The notes beneath the pieces were generated by a model, which was not told the origin of the DNA, ran no database searches, and saw only the letters and a program-made list of their open reading frames with translations. From NCBI GenBank assembly GCA_027335515.1, contig DAHWHT010000111.1, forward strand, positions 1 through 6,575: DNA of 6,575 nucleotides, given 5' to 3'. Of this stretch, positions 5,719 through 6,575 are shown piece by piece; the first letter of the stretch is position 1; each line of letters starts with the position of its first letter. The stretch is from Clostridia bacterium. Lineage in GTDB: Bacteria; Bacillota_E; RBS10-35; JAJYVN01. The position numbers and the translations under genes are program-made.

Positions 5719-6138
5719 GTGGACGCGGTTCGCCGGGGCGGCGCGGGCGTCCTGCCGGCGGCGGGCCTGCCGGCCAACCTGGAGCGCGGCGTGGTGTCGG
5801 CGATGGGTGCGCTGGCCTACAGCGCGCTGAAGCCCGAGGAGCGACCCTTCCTGTTGGAGGTGTTGGGACGCATGCCAGTGGGAGAAGAGCTTTTCGAGGA
5901 CCTGCGGGCGCAAGGCGAGGCGCGGGGGGAGGCACGGGGCGAGGCACGGGGGGAGTTGCGCCAGGCGAAGGCGGCCGTGCTGGACGTGCTCGCCATCCGC
6001 GTCCACGCCGTTCCCGCCGCGGTGCGGCGGGAGGTGGAGGCGGCGGATCGGCTGGACGTGCTGCGTGCGTGGCACCAGGCCGTGGTGCTGGCCCCCGACG
6101 CGCAGGCCGCGGCGGATGCCATCTTGGCCCGGCGGTAG
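5719..6138 (+). pseudogene. Rpn-type nuclease/transposase, C-terminal remnant
   Basis: The readable 139 residues match the C-terminal part of Rpn-family (PD-(D/E)XK nuclease, 'putative transposase') proteins. They contain the helical segment ALAYSALKPEERPFLLEVL, the GEELFEDLRAQG motif, a tandem of GEAR repeats, then AKAAVLDVLAIR and a helical tail ending in ADAILARR. Family members usually have about 200 more residues upstream carrying the nuclease motifs. Here the frame is closed by TGA at 5674-5676 and nothing between that stop and 5719 resembles the family. GTG at 5719 is the first plausible start, but no true binding site precedes it, only GGGCGGG. The gene is therefore 5'-truncated and probably inactive. 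The break lies at or next to the ribosome binding site of the divergent coiled-coil gene. Confidence 0.7.
5914..5961 (+). repeat. 12-bp tandem repeat encoding GEAR units
   Basis: Three in-frame 12-bp units (5914-5925, 5926-5937, 5938-5949), each encoding Gly-Glu-Ala-Arg, are followed by a diverged fourth (Gly-Glu-Leu-Arg). They form a charged helical linker common in Rpn-type proteins, where the copy number varies by slippage. Confidence 0.75.
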
Positions 6139-6181
6139 GTGCGCCGAAAGGACCTCTTTTCAGCACGGAGCCAGGGGGCTG

Positions 6182-6574
6182 TCACGAGACGGCTTCCGGG
6201 GCCTCCGAGGGCGCCCCCTTTTCCGCACACCCCTCGGCTAGCATGCGCCGGACGGTGGCCGTGCCGACCCCGAGGCGACGGGCCGCCTCCCGGAGGGACA
6301 AGGTGCCGGCCTCCAGGGCAGCCTTCACCTCGGGCCAGCGACGCCGGACCTCCGGGCGCTCTTCCGCCCGGGGCCGCCCAAGCGTCCGGCCCTGGCGCTT
6401 CGCCCGGTCCATCCCGGCCTTGACCCGCTCGGCGATCATGGCCCGCTCCAGCCCGGCGTAGGCGGCTGTGATGTAGTACAGGGCCTCACCGAACGGGCTG
6501 GTCGTGTCCAACCACGGCTCCTGGTAGCTGCGGAGACCGACGCCCCAGTGCCGGAGATCGGCAAGGGTGTTGGC
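6182..6574 (-). CDS. Serine recombinase of the resolvase/invertase type, C-terminal part
   Basis: Only the last 130 residues are in the window; the catalytic serine lies beyond the right edge. Visible parts are the end of the catalytic domain (DTTSPFGEALYYITAAYAGLER), the long DNA-contacting helix (LERAMIAERVKAGMDRAKRQG), the GRTLGRP linker and a C-terminal helix-turn-helix (TLSLREAARRLGVGTATVRR). This order is that of Tn3-type resolvases and Hin-type invertases, which act on short res or inversion sites. It differs from the large integrase at 234-1772, which carries a recombinase domain and zinc ribbon instead. The tail after the helix-turn-helix adds about 15 residues. The gene may belong to a transposon lying mostly to the right. 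It converges with the Rpn remnant, 43 bases apart. Confidence 0.9.
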   Translation of the reverse strand, partial: ANTLADLRHWGVGLRSYQEPWLDTTSPFGEALYYITAAYAGLERAMIAERVKAGMDRAKRQGRTLGRPRAEERPEVRRRWPEVKAALEAGTLSLREAARRLGVGTATVRRMLAEGCAEKGAPSEAPEAVS

Positions 6575-6575
6575 G

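Noticed and set aside
5427..6461. Long plus-strand frame of 344 codons
   Set aside because: It runs antisense to the coiled-coil gene, out of frame through the Rpn remnant and antisense to the resolvase; its residues are mostly Gly, Arg, Ala and Ser.

Overview
The window reads as GC-rich DNA of an endospore-forming bacterium carrying a mobile element. It opens inside the 3' end of gpr, the spore protease gene, whose conserved motif LMVTPKEID is clear. gpr occurs only in endospore-forming Bacillota, and the high GC and GC-rich wobble positions suggest a high-GC lineage of that phylum. I cannot name a genus.

Layout. (1) Bases 3-263 (+) encode the gpr C-terminus, whose native tail is replaced after the motif by about 12 unrelated residues. 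(2) A large serine recombinase (minus, 234-1772) runs into the gpr junction and overlaps its stop region, as expected for an element integrated in gpr by this enzyme. A small ORF (1735-1941, minus) with a good ribosome binding site overlaps the recombinase start. (3) Bases 1933-3891 form a distinctive block. It is bounded by 12-bp inverted repeats, contains all seven copies of TTGGCGC/GCGCCAA that I can find in the window, and carries one long ORF of no recognised family (2160-3242, minus). Bases 3243-4046 hold no convincing gene but contain several GC-rich hairpins. (4) An XRE-type repressor (4047-4430) and an ImmA/IrrE-type zinc peptidase (4427-5197) overlap by four bases and look translationally coupled. 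A perfect dyad overlaps the likely repressor promoter. This is the usual control pair of ICEs and prophages. (5) The right part holds a coiled-coil protein gene (5333-5689, minus), the C-terminal remnant of an Rpn-type nuclease/transposase (5719-6138, plus) and the C-terminal part of a resolvase/invertase-type serine recombinase (6182 to the window edge, minus).

Working model (inference): the left end of an integrated element (ICE, prophage or remnant) lies near base 200-236. The large serine recombinase mediates integration and excision, and the repressor/peptidase pair controls the element. The right attachment site and the missing gpr tail are not in the window. The right-hand genes may be further cargo or older mobile debris. 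No tRNA, rRNA or CRISPR array was seen.
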